From: Streptomyces sp. WM4235 | Lineage (GTDB): Bacteria > Actinomycetota > Actinomycetes > Streptomycetales > Streptomycetaceae | DNA: 64,000 nt | Assembly: GCF_001279725.1 (NCBI RefSeq) | Contig: NZ_LGDE01000371.1 | Location: 1 to 64,000, forward strand | Reading direction: 5' to 3' | Shown here: positions 17,014-24,819 of the stretch, piece by piece | Layout of the letters: every line of letters begins with the position of its first letter | How positions within the stretch are numbered: the first letter of the stretch is position 1 | The notes under the pieces: generated by a model | Database searches by the model: none | The model's input: the letters and a program-made list of their open reading frames with translations, nothing else | What the model was told of the DNA's origin: nothing | Made by a program: the position numbers and the translations under genes

Positions 17014-17754
17014 ATGCGTCACAGTCGTCGCAATGGCTTGATCACGGCGGTGGTTGCGGGAGGTGGACTGGCGGTCGCGGGGGTGAGTGGCTTCGCCTAC
17101 GCCGACGCGGACGCGGGTGGCAGAGCCGAGGGCTCCCCGGGCCTGCTCGCCGGAAACCTGGTGCAACTGCCGGTGAACACACCGGTGAACGTGTGCGGGA
17201 ACACCGTGAGCGTGGTCGGGCTTCTCAACCCCGCCGCCGGGAACCGCTGCGCGAACACCTCCCAGGGCGGCGGCGCCCGCTCCGGCCCGGGCGCCTCGGG
17301 GCAGGGCCACTCCTCGTCCTCCACGAAGGCCGGCACGTCCAACGGCGGCGGAGCGGTGGCCGACGGACAGACGAAGGGTTCCCCCGGACTGCTGTCCGGC
17401 AACGGCATCCAGCTCCCCGTGGACCTCCCGCTGAACGTCAGCGGCAACTCCGTGAACGTGGTCGGAATCGGCAACCCCTCCAGCGGCAACACCTCCGTCA
17501 ACGGCGGGAAGCCCAGCGGTGGCAAGCCGGTCCAGCCGCCCGTCGTCGTCAAGCCCCCGGTCGTCATCCCGCCGGCGCCCGTCACGCAGGTGAAGCCGCC
17601 GGCGCCGCAGACCCCGCAGACGCCGCCCCGGCACACCGAAGCCCTCGCCCACACCGGGTCCGACGGCCTCGGCTACCTGATCCCCGGCAGTGGCGCGCTG
17701 CTGCTCGGCGGAGCGCTGATGTACCGCCGCTTCCGTACCCAGGGCTCCGTCTAG
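17014..17754 (+). CDS. long chaplin with sortase signal
   Basis: ATG 17014 follows a GGAAGG site. The 246-aa protein has a signal peptide (about 1-30), a first chaplin domain (about 38-81: GSPGLLAGNLVQLPVNTPVN, then CGNTVSVVGLLNPAAGNRCA, with Cys 61 and 79), a Gly/Ser linker, a second chaplin domain (about 122-163, GSPGLLSGNGIQLPVDLPLN) in which both Cys are Ser/Thr, a Pro/Val-rich wall spacer, the sortase motif LAHTG (211-215), a membrane helix and a basic tail. Long chaplins are wall-anchored amyloid-forming proteins that make the aerial hyphal surface hydrophobic. Its TAG overlaps the stop of the next, convergent gene. Confidence 0.93.
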   Translation: MRHSRRNGLITAVVAGGGLAVAGVSGFAYADADAGGRAEGSPGLLAGNLVQLPVNTPVNVCGNTVSVVGLLNPAAGNRCANTSQGGGARSGPGASGQGHSSSSTKAGTSNGGGAVADGQTKGSPGLLSGNGIQLPVDLPLNVSGNSVNVVGIGNPSSGNTSVNGGKPSGGKPVQPPVVVKPPVVIPPAPVTQVKPPAPQTPQTPPRHTEALAHTGSDGLGYLIPGSGALLLGGALMYRRFRTQGSV

Positions 17755-18431
17755 ATCGTCTCGGCCTGGACCGGCTCCCCGGACGCCGCCCGCCAGCCGT
17801 CCAGGATCGCGTCGATCCGCTCCGCCAGCCGGGCCCGGGCGGCGAACCGCGGCACTCCCGCCATGAGCAGGGCGTCGTACTCGGTGTCGAGGTGCCGTAC
17901 GGCCGCCCGCACCGCCACGGACACCGCCAGTTCGTCCAGGGCCCGGCCGGCGGCGGTTCGACCCACGCGGCCACTGCCGCGCAGCGAGGCGTGCGTCGCG
18001 ATGGACCGCGCGCGTTCCTCCGGACAACCGGGGAACAGCCGCCGGATCTCGGCGGTGAAGGCCGCCGTGAAGCGGACGTCCTCGGCCGCGCGGCGCAGCC
18101 GGTCGCGGTCCCGGCGGCGGGCCCGCACCTCGGCGTCCGCGAGGCAGGCGCGCTCGGCGCGGGCCAGGGCGGCTTCCTCGACCAACAGGCCCTGGCGTTC
18201 GTGGCGATGGCGCCGCTTGTGCCGGCGCACCACGACGGCGGAGAGCGAACTGGCCTCCCGCGCACGCCGGGTCAGCGCCGCGTCGCCGCGCGGCAGGTAG
18301 ACCAGATGGCCGAGGTCGACGCAGTCCAGGCAGCGGGGCACCCCCGCCTCGCGGACGAGGAGTCGGAGCGGGCCCTGCCGGCACTCGGCGCAGTGGATCC
18401 GCTTGTGCGACTCGAACACGACAACACTCAT
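17751..18431 (-). CDS. DUF2293 domain protein
   Basis: The 226-aa protein starts with a likely zinc ribbon (C14-x2-C17 and C34-x2-C37), continues with a basic, coiled-coil-like middle rich in Arg/Glu and ends with the DUF2293 domain (FTAEIRRLFPGCPEERARSI, ALDELAVSVAVRAAVRHLDT). This domain is found in bacteria and fungi and has no established function. Its stop codon shares the palindrome CTAG (17751-17754) with the convergent chaplin stop. Confidence 0.82.
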   Translation of the reverse strand: MSVVVFESHKRIHCAECRQGPLRLLVREAGVPRCLDCVDLGHLVYLPRGDAALTRRAREASSLSAVVVRRHKRRHRHERQGLLVEEAALARAERACLADAEVRARRRDRDRLRRAAEDVRFTAAFTAEIRRLFPGCPEERARSIATHASLRGSGRVGRTAAGRALDELAVSVAVRAAVRHLDTEYDALLMAGVPRFAARARLAERIDAILDGWRAASGEPVQAETI

Positions 18432-18570
18432 GACGGAGTGATACCGCGCCGCGGTCCTCCTATCACCTTGTCGGGCTGGGTTGTTGTCCTTTCATCGGTT
18501 CTTCCCCGACGTCATGATCTCCTCCTACCGTGAGGCGGCCGGGCCGCGATGGCCCCGTGGAGGAGGATCG

Positions 18571-18939
18571 ATGGGTGGGCGGCAGGCGACGGCGCGACGG
18601 CCGAGGGCGAGCGGCGGATCGGACCTCACGGGCCGGGAGATCGTGATCGAGTCGGGGCAGTGCACGGGATGGCACTATCACGACGTGCCGCTGATGGTGG
18701 TGGTCACCTCCGGAACGCTGACCCGGATCCTGGACGACGGATCCGTCGAGACGCACCCGGCGGGGGCCACCTTCGTCGAGCCCCCGGGCAGTGACCACGT
18801 CCACCTCGGCCGCAACCCGGGCAGCGAACCGGTCGTGCTCCACGTGACCTGTGCCCTTGCCGAGGAAGCCCGTTGGTCGGTGGCCACGCCCGCCCCGTCC
18901 GGTGCCAGGCCGTGCCCGTGCCCGGGGCACGCCCGATGA
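18571..18939 (+). CDS. cupin-domain protein
   Basis: ATG 18571 is preceded by GGAGGAGG at good spacing. The 122-aa product is a single cupin: the first metal-binding motif appears as GWHYHDVPLMVVVTSGTLT and the second as HPAGATFVEPPGSDHVH. It resembles small quercetinase-like cupins of unknown substrate. It is convergent with the WGR gene. Confidence 0.8.
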   Translation: MGGRQATARRPRASGGSDLTGREIVIESGQCTGWHYHDVPLMVVVTSGTLTRILDDGSVETHPAGATFVEPPGSDHVHLGRNPGSEPVVLHVTCALAEEARWSVATPAPSGARPCPCPGHAR

Positions 18940-18984
18940 CTCCGTGGCACCGGCCGGTCGAGTGCGGCGCACCCCACGGCAGGC

Positions 18985-20430
18985 TCAGACCAGTCGGCGT
19001 ATCTCCCCGCGCACCCGGTAGAAACCGCCGGACGCCGCATGCAACCCCTCCACCACGTAGCGGGCGCCGGCCTCCCGGATCCCGCGCGGGAACTGCACGT
19101 TCCAGCCGGACTCGAAGCCGTCGGACACCACCTGCACCCGCGTCCGCCCGCCCTGCTGGACGCACTCCACCACCACACCGCCCGCCGGCGCCGCGGCCAC
19201 CGAGATCGTCGCCACCGCCGAGGCGGACGCGGCCGGGGTGAACACGGGCAGCGCGGCGGCCGACTTGACATCCACCGCCATCGGCACCGAACCCTGCTGC
19301 GCGGCCGTGATGGCCTGCTCGCTCGCGTCCACGCACACCAGCGAACCGTCCGTGGTGACCAGGTACAGCCGCCCGTCGAGGTACTGCATGGACAGCGCCG
19401 ACCCACTGCCCGTGCCCAGCTTCCACAGCCGCCGGCCGTCCGCGTCGAAGCAGTACACGGAGGAGGAGAGGTCACCCGCGAACACGTGCCGCCCGTCCGG
19501 CGAGGTCGCACACGAGTACACCGCCGCGTCACACCGGTACGAGGCCTCCACCGCGCCCGTCGCCTTCGACAGCCGCTGCACCGTGTTGCGCCCGGTACCC
19601 GCGTACACGGCGTCGTCCTCCTGCCAGCCGAACAGCACCGAACCGTCGGTCGCCGTGTGCCACAACTCCCGCCCGCCGTCCGGGGCGTAGGCCGTCACGC
19701 CCTTGCTGTGGCCGTGGTACACCGCCCGCTCGTCGGCCCGCACCATCCAGGCGTTGGACCCCGACGAGCGCCGCGACCACTGGAACTCGTCCTCGTGGTC
19801 GATGACGGTCAGGCCGCCGCTGCGGTCGGACACGTTCAGCACGCCCTCGCGGATGTCGAGCCAGAAGATGTCCACGTCCGCGGCGATGTCGTACGCCCCG
19901 AACGGCACCTTCGACGAAAGGTCGTACACCGTGCCGTCGTCACAGCCCGCGTAGATCCAGAACTCGTCCGCCACCAGGCACTTCACCCCGTCCGGCAGCG
20001 AGTACCGGGCCAGCACCTCGCCGCCGTGGCTCAGCGTGTAGACGTCTCCCGACTGGTTGCCGACCCAGCAGCGGTCCTCGTCCACGTGGATCCCGAACGC
20101 CGAGGAGCCCGTGCGGAAACGCCACAGCACCGGAGCCACCGCGCGCGCCGTCGACGGGGCCGAGGTCACCTGCCTGCGGGTCACCGACCGCGCCGCGCGG
20201 GCACCGCGAACCGCCGGGGCGTAGCCCTTGCGGACCTTCTCCCCGATCTTCTTCGCGGCCGCCGCGCGGGCCTTCTCCACCGTCGGGAAGGAGGAGTTCT
20301 GCACCTGGCCGTCCGCGCCGATGCGCCCGTACCGCACGGTGACGGCCGTGCCGTCCACCGTCACCTCGTAGAACTTGTGCGCCCCGCCGTCGTCCTGCGA
20401 CAGCTCCATGTACGTCGTCTCGCCGGCCAT
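18985..20430 (-). CDS. WGR domain-beta propeller protein
   Basis: The 481-aa protein starts with a WGR domain (about 1-75: KFYEVTVDGTAVTVRYGRIG, then FPTVEKARAAAAKKIGEKV). A basic linker and a PQQ-like beta-propeller follow (about 95-400, repeated blades such as FGIHVDEDRCWVGNQSGDVY and CATSPDGRHVFAGDLSSSVY). A C-terminal segment ends VRGEIRRLV. WGR domains bind DNA ends and sense breaks in eukaryotic PARPs; bacterial ones occur next to DNA-handling proteins. Here the gene is preceded by a textbook damage-inducible promoter, which supports a role in the DNA-damage response. No catalytic domain is visible. Confidence 0.85.
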   Translation of the reverse strand: MAGETTYMELSQDDGGAHKFYEVTVDGTAVTVRYGRIGADGQVQNSSFPTVEKARAAAAKKIGEKVRKGYAPAVRGARAARSVTRRQVTSAPSTARAVAPVLWRFRTGSSAFGIHVDEDRCWVGNQSGDVYTLSHGGEVLARYSLPDGVKCLVADEFWIYAGCDDGTVYDLSSKVPFGAYDIAADVDIFWLDIREGVLNVSDRSGGLTVIDHEDEFQWSRRSSGSNAWMVRADERAVYHGHSKGVTAYAPDGGRELWHTATDGSVLFGWQEDDAVYAGTGRNTVQRLSKATGAVEASYRCDAAVYSCATSPDGRHVFAGDLSSSVYCFDADGRRLWKLGTGSGSALSMQYLDGRLYLVTTDGSLVCVDASEQAITAAQQGSVPMAVDVKSAAALPVFTPAASASAVATISVAAAPAGGVVVECVQQGGRTRVQVVSDGFESGWNVQFPRGIREAGARYVVEGLHAASGGFYRVRGEIRRLV

Positions 20431-20493
20431 GACAGACCCCTCCCCGCGGTCGGGCCGACGACTCCGTTTCGCGCCGGTGATCCCTCGTGGAAA

Positions 20494-20516
20494 AAGTTAG
20501 GACCCGCCACTGACAA
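20494..20516 (-). promoter_or_regulatory. PafBC-type DNA-damage promoter of the WGR gene
   Basis: Read on the minus strand: TTGTCAGTG (20516-20508), 8 nt, TAACTT (20499-20494). Every position matches the mycobacterial SOS-independent consensus TTGTCRGTG-N8-TANNNT. The predicted start is near 20487, about 57 nt before the ATG. The -35 element lies only 8 bp from the GTG of the divergent kinase-like gene. Confidence 0.75.
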
Positions 20517-20523
20517 TGGGCTC

Positions 20524-21168
20524 GTGCAGCTGGAAGCGATCACATGGCAGCGGATGGCCGAGCGGCTCGCCGGGCGTCTGGAGGACCGGTCCGAGGGGCC
20601 CGGCGGGGGGCCCTGGCAGCGGGTGGGCATCGACGGCGCGCCCGCCGCCGGAACGGACGTGCTCGCGGACCGGCTCGCCGAGGAACTGCGCGGTCGGGGC
20701 AGGCCCGTGATGACGGTCCCGGCCGACGGGTTCCTGCGGCCGGCCTCCCTCCGCTTCGAGTTCGGCCGGCAGGACGTCGACGCGTACCTCGCCGGCTGGT
20801 ACGACACGGCCGCCCTCTGGCGGGAGGTGTTCGGCCCCACCGACCCCGACGGCAGCGGCCGGGTGCTGCCCGATCTCTGGGACCCGGCGACCGACCGGGC
20901 CACCCGCAGCCCCTACGTCGAACTCCCGCCGGGCGGCGTGCTGATCGTGCACGGACCGCTGCTGTTCGGCCACTGGTTCCCCTTCGACCTCGGCGTGCAC
21001 ATCCGCCTCTCCCCGGGAGCCCTCGCCCGCAGGACCGAGGAGTCCGCGCGCTGGACGCTGCCCGCCTTCGCCCGCTACGAGGCCGAGACCGACCCGGTGG
21101 GCCTGGCCGACGCGGTCGTCAGGGCCGACGACCCCCGCCACCCGGCCTGGACGGGACTCGCGGACTGA
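20524..21168 (+). CDS. uridine kinase-like protein
   Basis: GTG 20524 gives a 214-aa P-loop-fold protein of the uridine kinase/phosphoribulokinase type: VGIDGAPAAGTDVLADRLAE, PVMTVPADGFLRPA, then the VLIVHGPLLFG strand and RRTEESARWTLPAFARYEAE. The expected Walker A lysine is absent (GAPAAGTD in place of GxxGxGKT), so kinase activity is doubtful or the protein uses a changed P-loop. Nothing upstream resembles a strong ribosome site and the WGR promoter overlaps it. The transcript may be leaderless. Confidence 0.75.
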   Translation: MQLEAITWQRMAERLAGRLEDRSEGPGGGPWQRVGIDGAPAAGTDVLADRLAEELRGRGRPVMTVPADGFLRPASLRFEFGRQDVDAYLAGWYDTAALWREVFGPTDPDGSGRVLPDLWDPATDRATRSPYVELPPGGVLIVHGPLLFGHWFPFDLGVHIRLSPGALARRTEESARWTLPAFARYEAETDPVGLADAVVRADDPRHPAWTGLAD

Positions 21169-21335
21169 CACGCCGAGGCATCCACCGGGTCACGGACGTC
21201 CGGGATCGGCAACAGCGCGATTCCCGGTCGGTGACGAACGGGAATCGGCCATCGTCGTGGCCGACAGTCGCGGCTACGTTGTCGCCACGCTTCGACGGCG
21301 GCCACCGGGTGGCGCCTTGGCAGAGGGAGACGGCA

Positions 21336-21998
21336 ATGGGTGGACGCGGCGGTACGGTCGAGGGACCGAGACGGTTGCGGGGGTGGACGCTCACGACGCT
21401 CGCCCTGTGCGCGGCCCTGACCCTCACCGCCTGCAACGGCGAGGACGGCGGCACCGACGCCGCGGGCACGCCCTCCGGAGCGAGCCCCGCCGGCCCGAGC
21501 ACCTCCCCGGCCGGGGCCGCGCCCCCGGCCGGAACCCAGACCCCGCCCGCCGGCGCCGGACCGTCGGCGTCCGCCGTTTCCGCGAAGCCGACCGCCCCGG
21601 CCACCGCCAAGGCGACCCCGGCGGGCAAGCCCAAGTCGCCCGCGCCCACCTGCGACCACAAGATGCCGATCTCGCCCGACGAGATCGCCGTCAACCGGTA
21701 CACGCCCGAGGGCGGCTTCCACAGCCTGATCGTCAAGCACGGCAACTGGGGGTGCGGTACCCCCGACTCCGACGGCGCCCCCTTCGAGACGGTCGGCAAG
21801 GAGACGTTCATCCCGATCCGGGACGACGCGAAGATCACGGCCGTCACTCCGATCGTCGAGAGCACGGAGAACGAACCGATCACCCTCGACGCCCTCATCG
21901 AGTGGCTGGTCGCCCACCCGAACCAGGGCCTGGTGTTCCGCTACCACCTCGGCGGCAAGGGCGGGATCGACACCCTGGACCAGGTGTTCACCCCGTGA
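21336..21998 (+). CDS. lipoprotein of unknown function
   Basis: ATG 21336 follows GGGAGACGG. The 220-aa product has a lipoprotein signal (LALCAALTLTAC, lipobox LTAC), a long Ala/Pro/Thr/Gly-rich linker and a C-terminal domain from about residue 105 (CDHKMPISPDEIAVNRYTPE, then FHSLIVKHGNWGCGTPDSDG and LDALIEWLVAHPNQGLVFRY). I do not recognise the domain. It is probably exposed on the outer face of the membrane. Confidence 0.8.
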   Translation: MGGRGGTVEGPRRLRGWTLTTLALCAALTLTACNGEDGGTDAAGTPSGASPAGPSTSPAGAAPPAGTQTPPAGAGPSASAVSAKPTAPATAKATPAGKPKSPAPTCDHKMPISPDEIAVNRYTPEGGFHSLIVKHGNWGCGTPDSDGAPFETVGKETFIPIRDDAKITAVTPIVESTENEPITLDALIEWLVAHPNQGLVFRYHLGGKGGIDTLDQVFTP

Positions 21999-22005
21999 AC
22001 CCGCC

Positions 22006-22036
22006 CCCGGGGCGGCCCTGATCGACCCGCCCCGGG
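22006..22036. terminator. bidirectional terminator
   Basis: CCCGGGGCGG (22006-22015) pairs with CCGCCCCGGG (22027-22036) around an 11-nt loop, 8 bp after the lipoprotein stop and between it and the convergent psuK gene. Confidence 0.7.
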
Positions 22037-22079
22037 TCCCGTCGACACCGGGGCGTGTGAGGGGTCGAGGGCGACGGCC

Positions 22080-23108
22080 CTACGGACGTCCGCCCAGCCG
22101 GGTGACCGCCACCGCGGCCGCTCGACACCCCGCGCGGGCCGCCTCCACCGGGGTCGCGCCCGCCAGCCGGGCCGCCAGGAAGCCGCCGGTGAAGGCGTCC
22201 CCCGCACCCGTGGAATCGACCGCCTCGACGGCTTCGGCGTCGACCTCGGCCGTGATGCGCCCACCCTCGGCGATCAGCGCCCCGGCCGCGCCCCGGGTGA
22301 CCACCACCAGCGGCACCCGGCGGCTCAGTGCCACCGCCGCCCGGGCCACCCCGGCCGGCTCCGGGAGCCCCGCCAGCAGCCTCGCCTCGTCCTCGTTCGG
22401 CAGCAGTACGCAGGCGCCCGCCACCGCCGCCAGGAAGCGCTCCGGGCCCAGCGTGGCCAGGAACCCCGCCGAGGCCGGGTCCACGCTCACCGGCACCCCC
22501 CGGGTCCGGGCCGCCCTCAACGCCACCCTCGCCAACTCCCTGCTGCTGTCCGCGAAGAACAGGTACCCCGACAGGTGCAGGTGCGCGGCCCCGTCCAGCA
22601 GGGCCGGCGCCCAGTCGGCCGGGCACAGCCGCAGGGACGCCCCGCTGTCCGTCAGGAAGGTCCGCTCCGCGTCCTTGCCGACCAGCGCCACCACCGTCCC
22701 GGTCGGTTCCCCCCGGTCGACGACCAGTTTGGGGCGGACCCCCGCGTCGACCAGCGCCCGTTCGTGCCACCGCGCCGCCTCGGCGCCCACCCGCGCCAGG
22801 ATCCGTACCTCCGGGGCGCCCTCGTGCGCCGCCCAGCAGGCGGCGTTACCGCCCGCCCCGCCCGGCAGGGTACGGATCCGGGCGACCGTGTCGGTGGCCG
22901 GCGCGAGCGGCTCCGTGTGCACCGCGACCACGTCCGTGACCACGTCCCCGACGACCAGCAGCGCGCCCGGCGCCCCGCCCGCCCCGCTCGCGGCCGCTCC
23001 CCGCGGGGCCGTCCCCGTCGCACCCGTTCCCGTCCCCTCGTCCGTCGAGTCCGTCACCGTCGCGTCCGTCGCCGTCGAGTCCGCGCCGGTCACCCCCCGC
23101 CCGGTCAT
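22080..23108 (-). CDS. psuK: PfkB-family kinase, probable pseudouridine kinase
   Basis: ATG 23108 overlaps the stop of the upstream glycosidase gene, giving 342 aa. The PfkB fold is shown by LLVVGDVVTDVVAVHTEPLA, the GGAGGNAACWA sugar-binding segment and the C-terminal signature VDSTGAGDAFTGGFLAARLA with catalytic Asp in GAGD. With the adjacent pseudouridine-5'-phosphate glycosidase it forms the pseudouridine salvage pair: this enzyme phosphorylates pseudouridine. The first 50 residues are a low-complexity Thr/Gly/Asp/Ala extension coded by short DNA repeats; a shorter start cannot be excluded. Confidence 0.85.
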   Translation of the reverse strand: MTGRGVTGADSTATDATVTDSTDEGTGTGATGTAPRGAAASGAGGAPGALLVVGDVVTDVVAVHTEPLAPATDTVARIRTLPGGAGGNAACWAAHEGAPEVRILARVGAEAARWHERALVDAGVRPKLVVDRGEPTGTVVALVGKDAERTFLTDSGASLRLCPADWAPALLDGAAHLHLSGYLFFADSSRELARVALRAARTRGVPVSVDPASAGFLATLGPERFLAAVAGACVLLPNEDEARLLAGLPEPAGVARAAVALSRRVPLVVVTRGAAGALIAEGGRITAEVDAEAVEAVDSTGAGDAFTGGFLAARLAGATPVEAARAGCRAAAVAVTRLGGRP

Positions 23109-24091
23109 GCGCGGGCCGCCCAGGCCCCCGCGATCCGGGCCCCGAGCCGGACGTTGCCCCGCACCGCCGCCAGGTTCGCCTCCAACGACGCGCCGCCGGT
23201 GGCCCGTACCAGGAACCCCAGGAGGAACGGGGTCACCGCCTGCCCCGTGATGCCCCGCTCCCGGCACGCGTCGAGGGCCTCCGCCAGCACCCGGTCGTGC
23301 AGCTCCGGATCCAGCTGCTCCGCCTCCGCCACCGGATGGGCCACCAGCAGCGCGGACTCCGGTCCTCCGAGTGCGTCCTGAGCCGCCATCACCGCCGCCA
23401 CCTCCTCGGGACGGTGCACGGTCCAGTCCACCGGCTCGCCGGAACTGGACAGGTAGAACCCGGGGAAGCGGTCCGTCCCGTACCCGAGCACCCCGACGCC
23501 CAGGGTCTCCAGCCGTTGCAGCGTGGCGGGCACGTCCAGGATCGACTTCACCCCCGCGCAGACCACCGTGATCCGGGTGCGCGCGAGCAGCGACAGGTCC
23601 GCCGACTCGTCCTGGGTGTGGGCGAACTCCCGGTGCACCCCGCCCAGCCCGCCCGTGGCGAAGACGCGCAGCCCGGCCCGAGCCGCCAGGAAGGCGGTCG
23701 CGGAGACCGTCGTCGCCCCGGTCGCCCCCGTCGCGAGGGCGGGCGCCAGATCCCGGTGGCCGAGCTTGCGCACGTCCTCGCCGCCCGCGATCCGCTCCAG
23801 TTGCCCCTTGTCGAGGCCCGCGTACGCCACTCCGTCCACCACGGCGATCGTCGCCGGAACCGCCCCCTCGGAGCGGACCAGGGCCTCCAGTTCGGCGCCC
23901 ACCACTAGATTGCGGGGGCGCGGCAGGCCGTGCGCGATGATCGTCGACTCCAGGGCGACGACGGGCCTCCCGGCGGCCAGCGCCTCGCGTACCTCCTCTG
24001 AAAGGACCGGTACCGAGGAGAGCGCCGAGGCCGGGACGGCGGACGCGGATGTGGGCGCGGATGCTCTGTGCTGTGGCATGCACCCATCCAT
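23105..24091 (-). CDS. psuG: pseudouridine-5'-phosphate glycosidase
   Basis: PsuG splits pseudouridine 5'-phosphate into uracil and ribose 5-phosphate. The 328-aa protein shows the family hallmarks VALESTIIAHGLPRPRN, AVVDGVAYAGLDKGQLERI, FATGGLGGVHREFA, VVCAGVKSILDVPATLQRLE and LGYGTDRFPGFYLSSSG. GTG/ATG choices at the start are uncertain: ATG 24091 or ATG 24079 both fit. It overlaps psuK by 4 bp, so the two form an operon. The 284-bp gap upstream (24092-24375) holds no recognised feature apart from a -10-like TTAGGCT near 24361 on the plus strand. Confidence 0.92.
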   Translation of the reverse strand: MDGCMPQHRASAPTSASAVPASALSSVPVLSEEVREALAAGRPVVALESTIIAHGLPRPRNLVVGAELEALVRSEGAVPATIAVVDGVAYAGLDKGQLERIAGGEDVRKLGHRDLAPALATGATGATTVSATAFLAARAGLRVFATGGLGGVHREFAHTQDESADLSLLARTRITVVCAGVKSILDVPATLQRLETLGVGVLGYGTDRFPGFYLSSSGEPVDWTVHRPEEVAAVMAAQDALGGPESALLVAHPVAEAEQLDPELHDRVLAEALDACRERGITGQAVTPFLLGFLVRATGGASLEANLAAVRGNVRLGARIAGAWAARA

Positions 24092-24375
24092 GGCACCGGA
24101 TTCGCGCCCCCAAACGCGCTCCCGTCACTCCCGCGCCAACCTGTCCGAGTACCGCGCCCCGCGCGCCGCCCGCCCCACCCTTGAACGCGCCCGCGCGGCA
24201 CGACGCCCGCCATCCGGACACGCACCGCGGCGACAGAGGTGCGCACCCGCCGTCCTGGCCGAAACCCGGCGGACACCGACCCCGGCGGGGTGGACAGGAT
24301 GCCTCGTCCGGCGCGTCCGCGCTGGACGCTCTGGTCGCCCCGACGCGGGGGACCACCCGATTAGGCTGACGGGCC

Positions 24376-24753
24376 ATGAGCACCCCTGATCACAGCGCGG
24401 CCCCCGCCTCCTTCGCCGTCTCCGTGACGGACTTCCCCGACGCCGAACTGGAGGTGGAGGAGCTCGACCCGGCCCAGATCGTCTCCGGCACGCCCGTCGT
24501 CACGGGCAAGGTGCTGTGGGAGGCCGAGGACGGCTCGCGGATCCGGGGCATCTGGCAGATCACCCCCGGCGTGGTCACGGACACCGAGGCCGACGAACTG
24601 TTCGTGGTGGTCGCCGGCCGCGCCACCATCGAGGTCGAGGGCGGCGACACGCTGGAGGTGGGCCCCGGCTCCGCCTGCGTGCTCAGGGAGGGCGACAAGA
24701 CCACCTGGACCGTCCACGAGACGCTGCGCAAGGCCTACCACATCAACTACTAG
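24376..24753 (+). CDS. cupin-domain protein (DUF861/RmlC type)
   Basis: The 125-aa protein is a single cupin. GSRIRGIWQITPGVVTDTEA leads into DELFVVVAGRATIEVEGGD and then LEVGPGSACVLREGDKTTWTVHE, the pattern of the (S)-ureidoglycine aminohydrolase-like/DUF861 cupins. The substrate is unknown. TAGGCT at 24362-24367 is 8 nt before the ATG, so the transcript may be nearly leaderless. Confidence 0.85.
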   Translation: MSTPDHSAAPASFAVSVTDFPDAELEVEELDPAQIVSGTPVVTGKVLWEAEDGSRIRGIWQITPGVVTDTEADELFVVVAGRATIEVEGGDTLEVGPGSACVLREGDKTTWTVHETLRKAYHINY

Positions 24754-24819
24754 GCGGCACCGCTCCCCGCCGACGAGGCAGCCGGACCCGCGGCCCCGGC
24801 AGGATCCGAAAGAGACGGC

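Noticed and set aside
16333..18384. A continuous minus-strand frame of over 680 codons across the chaplin gene
   Set aside because: Only the part from 16887 down looks coding (HAD motifs). The rest is the antisense of the chaplin and DUF2293 region and is Arg/Gly/Pro-rich.
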